DNA of 10,547 nt from Candidatus Iainarchaeum sp. (GCA_028690725.1 JAQVAR010000024.1:1-10547); one strand, 5' to 3'. Shown: positions 1 through 6,563, counted from the first letter of the stretch. Made by a program: numbers and translations. The notes: generated from the letters alone by a model not told the origin.

Positions 1-439
1 AAAATACGCCTATTGTTTGGGTTAATGATTCATATCCTAAATGAAAAAAAGTGAATATAATAGTTGAAAAAAGTATTCCTATTTTTTTTACTAGAAAAGC
101 ACGAAAAAAGAATTCTTCTGCAAAAACAGTTATTATAATTAATACAATAAAAAAAATGGTGTTGGATCCAAAACCACTAATAACAAAATCGGCAACATTT
201 TCCATGTCATTTATTTTATTATTTGTAAAATGTTCTATTGTTCCTATTGTTGTTGATATTAACAAGAATCCAATTATTAACAATCCTAACAATTTTATTG
301 ATCCAATAATTTCTTTTTTATGCCCTTTATATTTTGGAATTAATATTTTTTTTGTTTCGTTCCAATTTTTTTCTTTTATTACTCTATAATAAAATAATGG
401 GGTTAATAGAAATATTATTAGGATTATTATTGATATCAT
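1..439 (-). CDS. CPBP-family (CAAX/Abi) intramembrane metalloprotease, partial at window edge
   Basis: Reading the minus strand from the ATG at 439 gives 146 codons with no stop before the window ends, so the C-terminus is missing. The N-terminus is a hydrophobic helix (residues 2-18). A second membrane segment lies near 46-66 and a third near 94-107. The third runs directly into AEEFFFR (E108, E109, R113), the EExxxR motif of the CPBP/Rce1-type membrane proteases, followed by FTFFH (H133), the FxxxH motif. The glutamates and histidine are the expected active-site residues. Family members cleave prenylated or other membrane substrates, but the archaeal substrate is unknown. There is no Shine-Dalgarno before the ATG. 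A TATA-like box sits about 26 bases upstream, so the transcript may be leaderless and independent of the ribosomal genes upstream. Family assignment is firm; the substrate cannot be named. Confidence 0.85.
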   Translation of the reverse strand, partial: MISIIILIIFLLTPLFYYRVIKEKNWNETKKILIPKYKGHKKEIIGSIKLLGLLIIGFLLISTTIGTIEHFTNNKINDMENVADFVISGFGSNTIFFIVLIIITVFAEEFFFRAFLVKKIGILFSTIIFTFFHLGYESLTQTIGVF

Positions 440-460
440 GTAATAATTATGATTAACATG

Positions 461-469
461 TTATAAAAA
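461..469 (-). promoter_or_regulatory. TATA-like box for the CPBP protease gene
   Basis: On the minus strand the sequence reads TTTTTATAA, centred about 26 bases before the ATG at 439. Archaeal transcription normally starts about 25 bases after the TATA centre, so the start would fall at or next to the ATG. That fits the absence of a ribosome binding site. In an AT-rich genome such boxes also occur by chance. Confidence 0.4.
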
Positions 470-481
470 AGATTTCTTATT

Positions 482-649
482 TTATTTTTTTTCTGTGTAA
501 CCACATTTTCCACAAGCGTTTCTGTCTTTGTGTGCTGCCATAAAAATTCCTGCCCCACATTTAGGACAAAATTTTCCATTTATTTTTATTGTGTCTCCTG
601 TTATAGAATATTTTTTAGATTTTTTTGTTTTTTGTTTTTTTTCTGCCAT
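482..649 (-). CDS. rps27ae: Small-subunit ribosomal protein eS31 (S27ae)
   Basis: This is a 55-residue protein starting MAEKKQKTKKSKKY and ending GYTEKK. It has a lysine-rich N-terminus and one zinc ribbon with four cysteines (CPKC at 28-31, CGKC at 46-49). FMAAHKDR between the two cysteine pairs is characteristic of archaeal S27ae. Archaeal versions are free-standing, without the ubiquitin fused in eukaryotes, as here. The protein binds the small-subunit head near the decoding region. Its GGTGA ribosome binding site (656-660) lies inside the last codons of the eS24 gene, and the gap after the eS24 stop is only two bases, so the two are translated from one message. It is the last gene of the Rpo7-Spt4-eS24-eS31 group. 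In many archaea Kae1-Bud32 follows, but here it does not. Confidence 0.93.
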   Translation of the reverse strand: MAEKKQKTKKSKKYSITGDTIKINGKFCPKCGAGIFMAAHKDRNACGKCGYTEKK

Positions 650-651
650 TT

Positions 652-978
652 TCATTCACCTTTTTCTTTTGATTCTTCATTATTATTTTCTTTTTTTTCT
701 ATTTTTTTTGGAGTGTTTCTTTTAATCATATATTTTCTCTCATTTTTTTCTAAATCTTTTTCATTATCATATATTCTTGCTTGTACAATGTTTTTTGTTT
801 GCCCAAATTTGCTTGAAATTTTCATAATAATTATTTTTTCTTCTTTAGTATTTAATTTTGCTGACAAATTTTTTCTTATTTCTTCTCTTGAAGGAATCTT
901 TTTTTCATCTATTTCTGCTATTACTTCAGATCTACTCAATAAATCATTTTTATCATTTTTTATTATTGTTAATTTCAT
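652..978 (-). CDS. rps24e: Small-subunit ribosomal protein eS24 (S24e)
   Basis: The 108-residue product starts MKLTIIKNDKNDLLSRSEV and contains IPSREEIRKNLSAKLNTKEE and KFGQTKNIVQARIYDN, the core pattern of the S24e family (a beta-strand platform with the conserved FG...A.IYD segment). It is a little longer than usual because of a charged K/E-rich tail (about residues 88-108). Archaeal and eukaryotic ribosomes share this protein; bacteria lack it. The start is supported by AGGTGA at 983-988, four bases before the ATG. That ribosome binding site overlaps the TGA stop of spt4, which suggests coupled translation. The neighbours on both sides (Spt4, S27ae) match the usual archaeal order. Confidence 0.92.
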   Translation of the reverse strand: MKLTIIKNDKNDLLSRSEVIAEIDEKKIPSREEIRKNLSAKLNTKEEKIIIMKISSKFGQTKNIVQARIYDNEKDLEKNERKYMIKRNTPKKIEKKENNNEESKEKGE

Positions 979-982
979 TTTT

Positions 983-1177
983 TCACCTGCTTAATCTTAA
1001 TGCGTATTTTCCCATTTTTGCTATTCCCATTTTTTTTGCTATTTCAGAGTTTTCTGGATTTATTATTATTACATACCCTCTCCAAAATGTTGTAAAAGTA
1101 GCATTTCCACAATTTGGGCATTTTTCTCCTTCTTCTATTAGGAATCTGCATTCCCTACATGCTTTTTCTTTACCCAT
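983..1177 (-). CDS. spt4: Transcription elongation factor Spt4 (RNA polymerase subunit E'')
   Basis: This 64-residue zinc protein has four cysteines in two pairs (C7-R-E-C10 and C20-P-N-C23), then TFTTFWRGYVIIINPENSEIAKKMGI, the segment by which Spt4 binds the NGN domain of Spt5. The Spt4-Spt5 clamp on RNA polymerase makes elongation processive in archaea and eukaryotes. Length and motif order are typical. The gene begins nine bases after the Rpo7 stop, with a weak GTGA before the ATG. In many archaea a GTP-dependent dephospho-CoA kinase gene lies between spt4 and the eS24 gene. Here the eS24 ribosome binding site overlaps the spt4 stop, so that gene is absent from this position. Confidence 0.93.
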   Translation of the reverse strand: MGKEKACRECRFLIEEGEKCPNCGNATFTTFWRGYVIIINPENSEIAKKMGIAKMGKYALRLSR

Positions 1178-1186
1178 TTTTTTTCA

Positions 1187-1789
1187 CTATTTTTTTTCTT
1201 TTTTTGATTTTACTTCTTTTTTCTTTTCCTTTTCTTTTTTTGCTTCTTTTTTAGCATCTATTTTTGCCCAATCTTCTTTTCCCAATCCTGGTTGTCTCAT
1301 TGTTAAACCTATTTTTGAATTTGATGTATCTCCTTTCATTGATATTGTTACTATTTTTGCTAGTACATCATCTTCTGGTATAACTTTTTTATCTGTTTTT
1401 TTCCCTACAAATCCAGGTAATTTTGCGTCATAATTAATAAAATCATCCATTATTTGACTAACATGTATTAGTCCTTCTATTGGCCCTACTCTTACAAATG
1501 CTCCAAATTCTGTTGCTTCAGTTATTGTTCCTCTTACTACTTCGTGTGTCATTGGTTTGTATGTTAGCATTTCTATTTCTGTTTCGTAATATGCTGCTCC
1601 ATCCCCTGGAATAATATGTCCTTCTCCTACTTTTCCAATTCCTGTAATTGTTACTATTACTCCAACGTTTGGTTCTATTCTTCCTTCATAATCTTCTTTA
1701 CAAATTTCTAAAAGAGATTCTTTTATTTTCGAACCCAATTTTTTTGGAGGAACCCTTACTTTATCATTTATTTTTGCTTTATAAAACAT
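1187..1789 (-). CDS. rpo7: DNA-directed RNA polymerase subunit Rpo7 (RpoE')
   Basis: The 200-residue product is the archaeal counterpart of eukaryotic Rpb7. Residues 1-80 form the N-terminal domain (MFYKAKINDKVRVPPKKLG, GVIVTITGIGKVGEGHIIPGDG) that docks on the polymerase core with Rpo4. Residues about 82-165 are an S1/OB RNA-binding domain (VVRGTITEATEFGAFVRVGP, EGLIHVSQI). The stalk acts in initiation, open-complex stability and RNA exit. Residues from about 178 are almost only K and E, an unusual tail beyond the roughly 180-190 residues common in the family. GGTGA at 1796-1800, six bases before the ATG, sets the start. It is the first gene after an 88-base gap with TATA boxes, so it probably opens a transcription unit with spt4, eS24 and eS31. 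Confidence 0.95.
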   Translation of the reverse strand: MFYKAKINDKVRVPPKKLGSKIKESLLEICKEDYEGRIEPNVGVIVTITGIGKVGEGHIIPGDGAAYYETEIEMLTYKPMTHEVVRGTITEATEFGAFVRVGPIEGLIHVSQIMDDFINYDAKLPGFVGKKTDKKVIPEDDVLAKIVTISMKGDTSNSKIGLTMRQPGLGKEDWAKIDAKKEAKKEKEKKKEVKSKKEKK

Positions 1790-1828
1790 TTAAACTCACC
1801 ATTTTCTTTCAAATATTTGTTTTAATTC

Positions 1829-1864
1829 TTTATAAAAATAATTCTCTTAGATTAAATTTATAAA
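1829..1864 (-). promoter_or_regulatory. Promoter region for the rpo7-spt4-rps24e-rps27ae unit
   Basis: The 88-base gap between the PIN gene and rpo7 holds two good TATA boxes on the minus strand: TTTATAAA at 1857-1864 and TTTTTATAAA at 1829-1838. The second predicts a start near 1808, about 19 bases before the rpo7 ATG and just ahead of its GGTGA site. This gap is one of the few in the gene train large enough for an independent promoter. Confidence 0.5.
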
Positions 1865-1877
1865 CCCAATTAATCTA

Positions 1878-2264
1878 TTAACCTGTAATTTCATTCATTT
1901 CCACAAAGGTTAATTTTCTAACAAATATTGTTTTTCCCCCATTTTCTTTTATTTTTTTTCTTAATTCTTTATCATTTGTTGCTATTACATAATCCTTGCT
2001 TTTTCTTATTAATTCTTTGTCAACATCGTTTGTTTTGCTTTCTAATAATATTATTTTTTGGTTTTCTATTATTTTTTTTATTATCTCAAATTCTTTTTTT
2101 ATTTTTTTGTTTTTTGAAAGTCCTTTTAATTCGTTAATAACTCCTTCTGTTGTGTAAAATTCTGCTTTTACATTGTTCTTTATTTCTTCTATTGCATGTA
2201 TTTTGTATCTTACCATTGTTAGGAAGAAGTTTGTATCAATCATTATTTTATATGACTTCTCCAT
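1878..2264 (-). CDS. PIN-domain nuclease, Fcf1/Utp24-like, candidate rRNA-processing enzyme
   Basis: The 128-residue protein is a single PIN domain. MIDTNFF (D10) opens the fold, VINEL gives a second acidic residue (E45), and YVIATNDKELRKKI gives D98 in the ATND motif. IATND followed by a basic stretch is typical of Fcf1/Utp24, which cleaves pre-rRNA at the small-subunit 5' end in eukaryotes. An archaeal Fcf1-like PIN protein is commonly encoded next to aIF2 gamma, as here. The acidic residue expected before ATND is probably D80 or D82. I chose the ATG at 2264, preceded by GGAGG at 2275-2279; an in-frame TTG at 2270 is less likely. The gene overlaps the aIF2 gamma end by 17 bases, so translation is probably coupled. 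A ribosome-processing role is inferred from family and context. A VapC toxin is unlikely because no antitoxin gene is present. Confidence 0.8.
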   Translation of the reverse strand: MEKSYKIMIDTNFFLTMVRYKIHAIEEIKNNVKAEFYTTEGVINELKGLSKNKKIKKEFEIIKKIIENQKIILLESKTNDVDKELIRKSKDYVIATNDKELRKKIKENGGKTIFVRKLTFVEMNEITG

Positions 2265-3450
2265 ATGCAATTAGCCTCCATTGGTTGTTAATATTTTTGC
2301 TAATAGCTATTTTTTGATTTTTTTCTATTATTTCTTCATTTTTTAATGTTATTTCTATTTCTTCTTTTTTTGTTGTTGTTACAAAGCCAACTCCAGTATT
2401 TGTTCCTATTGTTAATACTAATGGATCATTTATTTTTATTTCTGTATTTTTTTTGTCTAAATTAATCATTCTTTCAAACAAATTTATTTTCATTCTTATT
2501 TTTTTCACAGGGTCTGGTATTGAACCAATTTTTCCTATTATTTTTCCTCTTAGTTGGTCATTTTGTGATATGCTTGGGTCCAAATTAGTTCCTATTGCTA
2601 TTAGGCCACCGGCGTGTGCTTCTTTAACTATTCCTTTGCTAGTGGATATTGTCATTACTTTTATTTTTGTTTTTCCATTTAATCCGGGGCATAATTCTAG
2701 TTCGTCTTCTATTTTAATTATTCCTTGTGAAATACTCCCGCCTAGTATTGCTCCATTTATTTTTTTTATTTCTGTTCCTGGTTTGTTTATGTCAAAGCTT
2801 CTTGCTATAAACATTTTCAATGGTTTTTTTAAATCATATTTTGGTGTTGTTATTGTTGTTTCTATTGCTTCTATTAACAAATCAATATTTGCTCCAAAAT
2901 TTGCGGATATTGGTATAATTGGTGCTTTTTCAAAACCATAATCTTTTAAAAATTTTTTTATTTTTTCAAAATTTTTAATTACTTTTTCTCTTGAAACCAA
3001 ATCTATTTTGTTTTGTGCTATTACAATATTTTTTACTCCTGCAAATTTTAATGCCATTAAATGTTCTATTGTTCTTGGTTGTGGGCATTCTTCGTTTGCT
3101 GCTATAACTAATATTGCTCCGTTCATCAATGCTGCTCCGCTTAACATTGTTGTCATTAATGTTTCGTGTCCTGGAGCATCAACAAAACTAACCGTTCTTT
3201 GTTCTAATATTTTTCCTTCTTTTTTATTAGAATATTTTATTCCGTTAGATGTTTTTATTTTGTAAAATGTAGTATCTGCGTAACCCATTCTTATTGATAT
3301 TCCTCTTTTCAATTCTTCGCTGTGAGTATCAGTCCATTTTCCTGTTAATGCTTTTGTTAAACTTGTTTTGCCATGATCAACATGTCCTATTATTCCGATG
3401 TTTACAACTGCTTGTTCTTCTTCTTTTATTTTTACCTTTTCTTTAACCAT
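2248..3450 (-). CDS. eif2g: Translation initiation factor aIF2 subunit gamma (GTPase)
   Basis: The 400-residue protein is the GTP-binding core of aIF2, which delivers methionyl initiator tRNA to the small subunit. G1 is GHVDHGKT (22-29), switch 1 is ELKRGISIRMGYAD, G3 is DAPGH (91-95) and G4 is NKID (147-150). Domains II and III follow, with LKMFIARSFDINKPGTE, GGSISQGIIK and GGLIAIGTNLDPS typical of eIF2 gamma rather than EF-Tu. Length is close to the family's usual 400-415. Most archaeal aIF2 gamma proteins carry a zinc knuckle with four cysteines between switch 1 and G3; here residues 62-86 contain none. The ribosome binding site is weak (GATGA at 3457-3461). A strong hairpin lies between this gene and eS6 upstream. 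The downstream PIN gene overlaps its 3' end. Confidence 0.95.
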   Translation of the reverse strand: MVKEKVKIKEEEQAVVNIGIIGHVDHGKTSLTKALTGKWTDTHSEELKRGISIRMGYADTTFYKIKTSNGIKYSNKKEGKILEQRTVSFVDAPGHETLMTTMLSGAALMNGAILVIAANEECPQPRTIEHLMALKFAGVKNIVIAQNKIDLVSREKVIKNFEKIKKFLKDYGFEKAPIIPISANFGANIDLLIEAIETTITTPKYDLKKPLKMFIARSFDINKPGTEIKKINGAILGGSISQGIIKIEDELELCPGLNGKTKIKVMTISTSKGIVKEAHAGGLIAIGTNLDPSISQNDQLRGKIIGKIGSIPDPVKKIRMKINLFERMINLDKKNTEIKINDPLVLTIGTNTGVGFVTTTKKEEIEITLKNEEIIEKNQKIAISKNINNQWRLIAYGEVI

Positions 3451-3474
3451 TTTTTTATCATCTCTTAAAAATAA

Positions 3475-3499
3475 AAGAGGTTAACTAATTTAACCTCTT
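3475..3499 (-). terminator. Perfect 10-bp hairpin with T-rich tail between rps6e and eif2g
   Basis: The arms AAGAGGTTAA (3475-3484) and TTAACCTCTT (3490-3499) are perfect inverted repeats around a 5-base loop. On the transcribed (minus) strand the stem is followed at once by a T-rich run ending near 3463 (TTATTTTT). That is the geometry of an intrinsic terminator or attenuator. It lies 12 bases after the eS6 stop and about 25 bases before the aIF2 gamma start, so it could partly separate the two genes. Archaeal termination depends mainly on T tracts, so the stem may instead protect an RNA end or act as a regulatory site. Confidence 0.5.
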
Positions 3500-3511
3500 G
3501 GTATTCTTTTT

Positions 3512-3991
3512 TTAATGCCTTGTTTTTTTTGTTGGTGCTTCTCCTATTGCATCTGTTCCTGCTAATTCTTTACTTTTTTTCAATGCTTTTTCTTTTGCTG
3601 TTAATTGTTCGTCTTCACTTTCTGCTTTTTTTTCTTTTACAAATATTTCTTCTAGTTTTTTTGTTCCTTCTTTTGTTATTTTTAAATTTATTTGTGTTAT
3701 TTCTTTGCTTATTATGTTTCCTCTTACTGATACTCTTTTTCTTTCTCCTTTTACTTTGGATTTGAAGCCTAGCCCTTTAGCAGTCAGGATTTTTTTTCTT
3801 ACGATTCCTTGTACTGAATTGTTCATTGGGAATCCTTGTTTGTCACTTCCTCCTGTTATTAATGCTTCAAAGCCAGTCAAACCTATTGCATCCAACTTAA
3901 CCGTTTCACCAATTTTTTTTCCTATGAATTGGTCTTCGTCGGAACTTGTACTGTAAGCCTTTCCAGACTTCGTGCTTATTACGAACTTCAT
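3512..3991 (-). CDS. rps6e: Small-subunit ribosomal protein eS6 (S6e)
   Basis: The 159-residue product begins MKFVISTKSGKAYSTSSDED and carries the S6e core: GKKIGETVKLDAIGLTGFEALITGGSDKQGFPMNNSVQG, then KGERKRVSVRGNIISKEITQINLKI. GGSDKQGFPM is the family hallmark. Archaeal S6e proteins are usually near 125-130 residues; here a charged tail (about 120-159, E/K rich, ending KKTRH) adds about 30. The tail sits where the eukaryotic protein has its regulatory C-terminal helix, though no equivalent phosphorylation sites are evident. A strong AGGAGG (3999-4004), seven bases before the ATG, fixes the start. Only 17 bases separate it from the aIF5B stop, so both are probably on one message. Confidence 0.94.
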   Translation of the reverse strand: MKFVISTKSGKAYSTSSDEDQFIGKKIGETVKLDAIGLTGFEALITGGSDKQGFPMNNSVQGIVRKKILTAKGLGFKSKVKGERKRVSVRGNIISKEITQINLKITKEGTKKLEEIFVKEKKAESEDEQLTAKEKALKKSKELAGTDAIGEAPTKKTRH

Positions 3992-4008
3992 TTTAAATCC
4001 TCCTAAAA

Positions 4009-5748
4009 TTAATTATTACGTTTTATTTTTATTTCTTCTAATAATTTTCTTTCTGCTTCGTTAAATTCATCTAAATATTTGTTTAATTCACAATATTGTT
4101 TTGTTGGTATGCATGAATATAACTTTTCTCCTTCAAACAAATTTTTTCCTACATTACCATCATCAATTGATATTGCTATTTCGTCTCCTTTTTTTGCTTC
4201 TTTTAATTTTTCTCCTTCACTTTGCATTCCTGTTATTTTTCCTATTATTTCTCCTTTTTCATTTATTACTTTCCAACCATCTTTTAATCGTCCTTCTTCT
4301 ATTTTTACGCCTATTATTGCTGGTTTATTATTTCTAAAAATTTTTCCTTTTAATATTTGAAATTTTACTGGTAATACTAAACAAGAAAGGTTTTTGTCTT
4401 TTTCTATTTTTTTACTTTTATTTGCCCATTCAGTATATTCTTCTATTATTTTATAAATAATTTTTTGATTAAAAATCATTATTTCTCTTTCCATAGCTTC
4501 TTTTTCTGCATCCTTGTCAACATTAACATTGAATCCAATTATTACTCCTAAATATGGGTCTTCGCATGCAATTGTTGCTGCTTCCATTATATCTTTCCTA
4601 TTAATATTTCCTATTTCTGCTTTTTTAATTGGTATTTCTTCTTTTTTGAATAATTCGGTGATTGCTTCTAATGAACCTATTGCGTCTGCTTTTATTATTA
4701 ATCCTTTTTTATCTGTCGAAAAAAAACTTTTTTTTGCTTCTGTTTCTAATTCTTTTTCATCCTCTTTTTTTTCTGTTATTATTAGGGTTGATCCTACTAA
4801 CACTTCTTCTAATTTTGGTGCAGATATTTTTACTCCTGTTGATGCATAAACTTCTTTTACTGTTGAAAATTTTTCTTTTGTATCCATCATTTCTTGTAAT
4901 GGTTTTGGTTGTAATAATGCTCTTATTTTTGTTTTTATTATACCATTTTTTCCTAGAACTATAAAATCATCATTAACTTTTATTTTTCCTTTGTATAATA
5001 TTACGTCAATTGTTTTTCCTAATCCTTTTTCTTCTTTTGCTTCTAACACAACTGCTTTTCCATTTTCTTCTTTATCATCTATTTCTAATTTTTTTTCCAA
5101 ATATTTTTGACTTAATCCTGATAATAATGTTAATATTTCTGGCAATCCTTCTTTTGTTTTTGCTGAACATGGAACTATTGGTATTTGTTTTCCGAATTCA
5201 CACCTATCAAATCTTTCGCTTTGAAATCCATGTTCAAAAATCTTACCCACGATTATGTATAATTTTTCATCTAATTTTTCTTTTACACTTTTTTCCTGAT
5301 TGTTTATATTTTCTATAAAGCTTCCTTCTTTCGATTCGTAAAAAGGTAATGAATCTATTTTGTTCATTGCTATTATGAATGGTACTTTATTTATTTTTAG
5401 AATATTTATTGCTTCTATTGTTTGTGGTTGTAATCCTTGCATTACATCTATTACTAGTATTGCTAGGTCAGCAATGCTTCCGCCTCTTTGTCTTAGGTTT
5501 GTAAATGCTTCATGTCCTGGGGTATCAATTACTAATAACCCGGGTATTTTTAAACTAAAACCAAATTTTTTTATTAGTTCTCCTGAAATTTTTTTTATTG
5601 AATCTATTGGAATTTCTGTTGCACCAATATGTTGTGTTATTGAACCTGCTTCTCTTGCGGCAACTCTTGAAGATCTTATTGCATCTAGCAAACTTGTTTT
5701 GCCGTGATCAACGTGTCCTAACACAGTTATTATTGGTTGTCTTATCAA
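4009..5748 (-). CDS. infB: Translation initiation factor aIF5B (IF-2 homologue)
   Basis: The 579-residue protein is the GTPase that promotes ribosomal subunit joining. G1 is GHVDHGKT (11-18), switch 1 includes GSITQHIGATEIP, G3 is DTPGH (75-79) and G4 is NKID (129-132). Domain II, the alpha/beta/alpha domain III (KGLIIKADAIGSLEAITEL) and the C-terminal domain IV (KIFRNNKPAIIGVKIEEGRLKDGWKV) follow in the archaeal/eukaryotic order. Its length is normal for archaeal aIF5B, without the long N-terminus of eukaryotic eIF5B. No intein interrupts the G motifs. The start is TTG at 5746-5748, preceded by AGGTGG (5755-5760) with a six-base spacer, and it overlaps the ndk stop in TTGA. No ATG in this frame lies ahead of the first conserved strand, so the TTG start is well supported. 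Confidence 0.96.
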   Translation of the reverse strand: MIRQPIITVLGHVDHGKTSLLDAIRSSRVAAREAGSITQHIGATEIPIDSIKKISGELIKKFGFSLKIPGLLVIDTPGHEAFTNLRQRGGSIADLAILVIDVMQGLQPQTIEAINILKINKVPFIIAMNKIDSLPFYESKEGSFIENINNQEKSVKEKLDEKLYIIVGKIFEHGFQSERFDRCEFGKQIPIVPCSAKTKEGLPEILTLLSGLSQKYLEKKLEIDDKEENGKAVVLEAKEEKGLGKTIDVILYKGKIKVNDDFIVLGKNGIIKTKIRALLQPKPLQEMMDTKEKFSTVKEVYASTGVKISAPKLEEVLVGSTLIITEKKEDEKELETEAKKSFFSTDKKGLIIKADAIGSLEAITELFKKEEIPIKKAEIGNINRKDIMEAATIACEDPYLGVIIGFNVNVDKDAEKEAMEREIMIFNQKIIYKIIEEYTEWANKSKKIEKDKNLSCLVLPVKFQILKGKIFRNNKPAIIGVKIEEGRLKDGWKVINEKGEIIGKITGMQSEGEKLKEAKKGDEIAISIDDGNVGKNLFEGEKLYSCIPTKQYCELNKYLDEFNEAERKLLEEIKIKRNN

Positions 5749-5760
5749 TTTTTTCCACCT
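5745..5760 (-). promoter_or_regulatory. Ribosome binding site and TTG start of infB overlapping the ndk stop
   Basis: AGGTGG (5755-5760) lies inside the last ndk codons. After six A residues comes TTGA, which contains the infB TTG start and the ndk TGA stop. This four-base overlap is a classic arrangement for termination-reinitiation coupling. A non-ATG start here may lower infB translation. Confidence 0.7.
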
Positions 5761-6299
5761 TTTTGCTTTATTTTTTCTTTTTTTTCAGCATATTCTTCTT
5801 GTTTACTTTTCCATTTTATATCTAGTTGAGAATATTTTTCTTTTTCTGATGAACAATATAACCATCCAAAATTCATTTTATCGTATTCAATTAATTCTTC
5901 TTTTTTAAAAAATCTTTTAATTTCTTTTTCTGCTAATTCATTATTTTCTGAGGCATGAACAATATTTGTTTGTATACTCATTGCATAGTCTCCTCTGATG
6001 GTCCCAACATCTGCTTTTCTTGAATTAGTTGGGCCTACTAATGTTCTCACTACTTGTACCGCTTCTTTTCCTTCTAATACCATTAGAACACAAGGTATGC
6101 TCGTCATATAATTTAATAATTCTTGGTAAAACGGTTTGTCTTCTAAATGAACATAATGATCTTTTAGTTTGTAAACATTTAATCTTTCTAATTTTAATCC
6201 TATTATTTTTAGTCCTTTTTGTTCGAATCTTTTTATTACTTCTCCGATTAAGCATCTATTTACTCCGTCTGGTTTTATTATAACCAATGTTCTTCGCAT
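5745..6299 (-). CDS. ndk: Nucleoside diphosphate kinase with C-terminal extension
   Basis: Ndk moves the terminal phosphate from ATP to other NDPs through a phosphohistidine, supplying GTP and CTP. The catalytic histidine is H115 in TNIVHASEN. IIKPDG (K9), VGPTNSRKADVGTIRGDYA and FGWLY are also conserved. The usual Ndk is about 140-155 residues. This one is 184, with a hydrophilic K/E/Q-rich tail from about residue 150 (KYSQLDIKWKSKQEEYAEKK) that the reaction does not need. The ATG at 6297-6299 is chosen; a TTG directly before it is in frame but sits closer to the strong GGAGGAG (6305-6311). Ndk lies between eL24 and aIF5B in many archaea, so the location is conserved. Its 3' end overlaps infB by four bases. 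Confidence 0.95.
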   Translation of the reverse strand: MRRTLVIIKPDGVNRCLIGEVIKRFEQKGLKIIGLKLERLNVYKLKDHYVHLEDKPFYQELLNYMTSIPCVLMVLEGKEAVQVVRTLVGPTNSRKADVGTIRGDYAMSIQTNIVHASENNELAEKEIKRFFKKEELIEYDKMNFGWLYCSSEKEKYSQLDIKWKSKQEEYAEKKEKIKQKGGKN

Positions 6300-6329
6300 C
6301 AAAACTCCTCCTTTTTTATAATTAAAACA

Positions 6330-6542
6330 TTATTTTTCTGTTGATTTTGTTGATGTTAATAATGTTTTCTTCATTTTGTTATACGCGTTTGTCCATTTTG
6401 TTTTAATTGGTTTTCTTTTTAAAAAAATCAAATTTTTTTCACATTTGTTTGAACAAAAATAACTTATACTCCCATCTTTTTTTGCATAGAGCTTTCCTGT
6501 TCCTTCACGAATTTCTTTTCCGCAAAAACTACATTTAACCAT
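6330..6542 (-). CDS. rpl24e: Large-subunit ribosomal protein eL24 (L24e)
   Basis: The 70-residue product has the L24e zinc finger: CSFC (C4, C7) and FCSNKC (C30, C34), with GKEIREGTGKLYAKKDGSISY between. KCEKNLIFLKRKPIKTKWT after the finger is the conserved rRNA-binding segment. The archaeal form lacks the long C-terminal extension of eukaryotes. AGAGGTGA (6546-6553) before the ATG supports the start. The gene sits between eS28 and ndk in the conserved archaeal order. A 76-base AT-rich gap separates it from the eS28 stop, larger than elsewhere in the train. Thirty bases separate it from ndk. Confidence 0.95.
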   Translation of the reverse strand: MVKCSFCGKEIREGTGKLYAKKDGSISYFCSNKCEKNLIFLKRKPIKTKWTNAYNKMKKTLLTSTKSTEK

Positions 6543-6563
6543 TTAGTCACCTCTTGTTTTAAT

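Noticed and set aside
858..1433. Plus-strand frames rich in Leu/Phe/Ser opposite the ribosomal genes (also 530-994, 2453-2941, 4514-4849, 9019-9375)
   Set aside because: They are antisense shadows of lysine- and glutamate-rich genes: A-rich codons read backwards give Phe, Leu and Ser. None has a family motif or promoter context.
1878..2264. VapC toxin of a toxin-antitoxin pair
   Set aside because: No small antitoxin gene is adjacent. The IATND motif and the aIF2 gamma neighbourhood point to the Fcf1-like housekeeping group instead.
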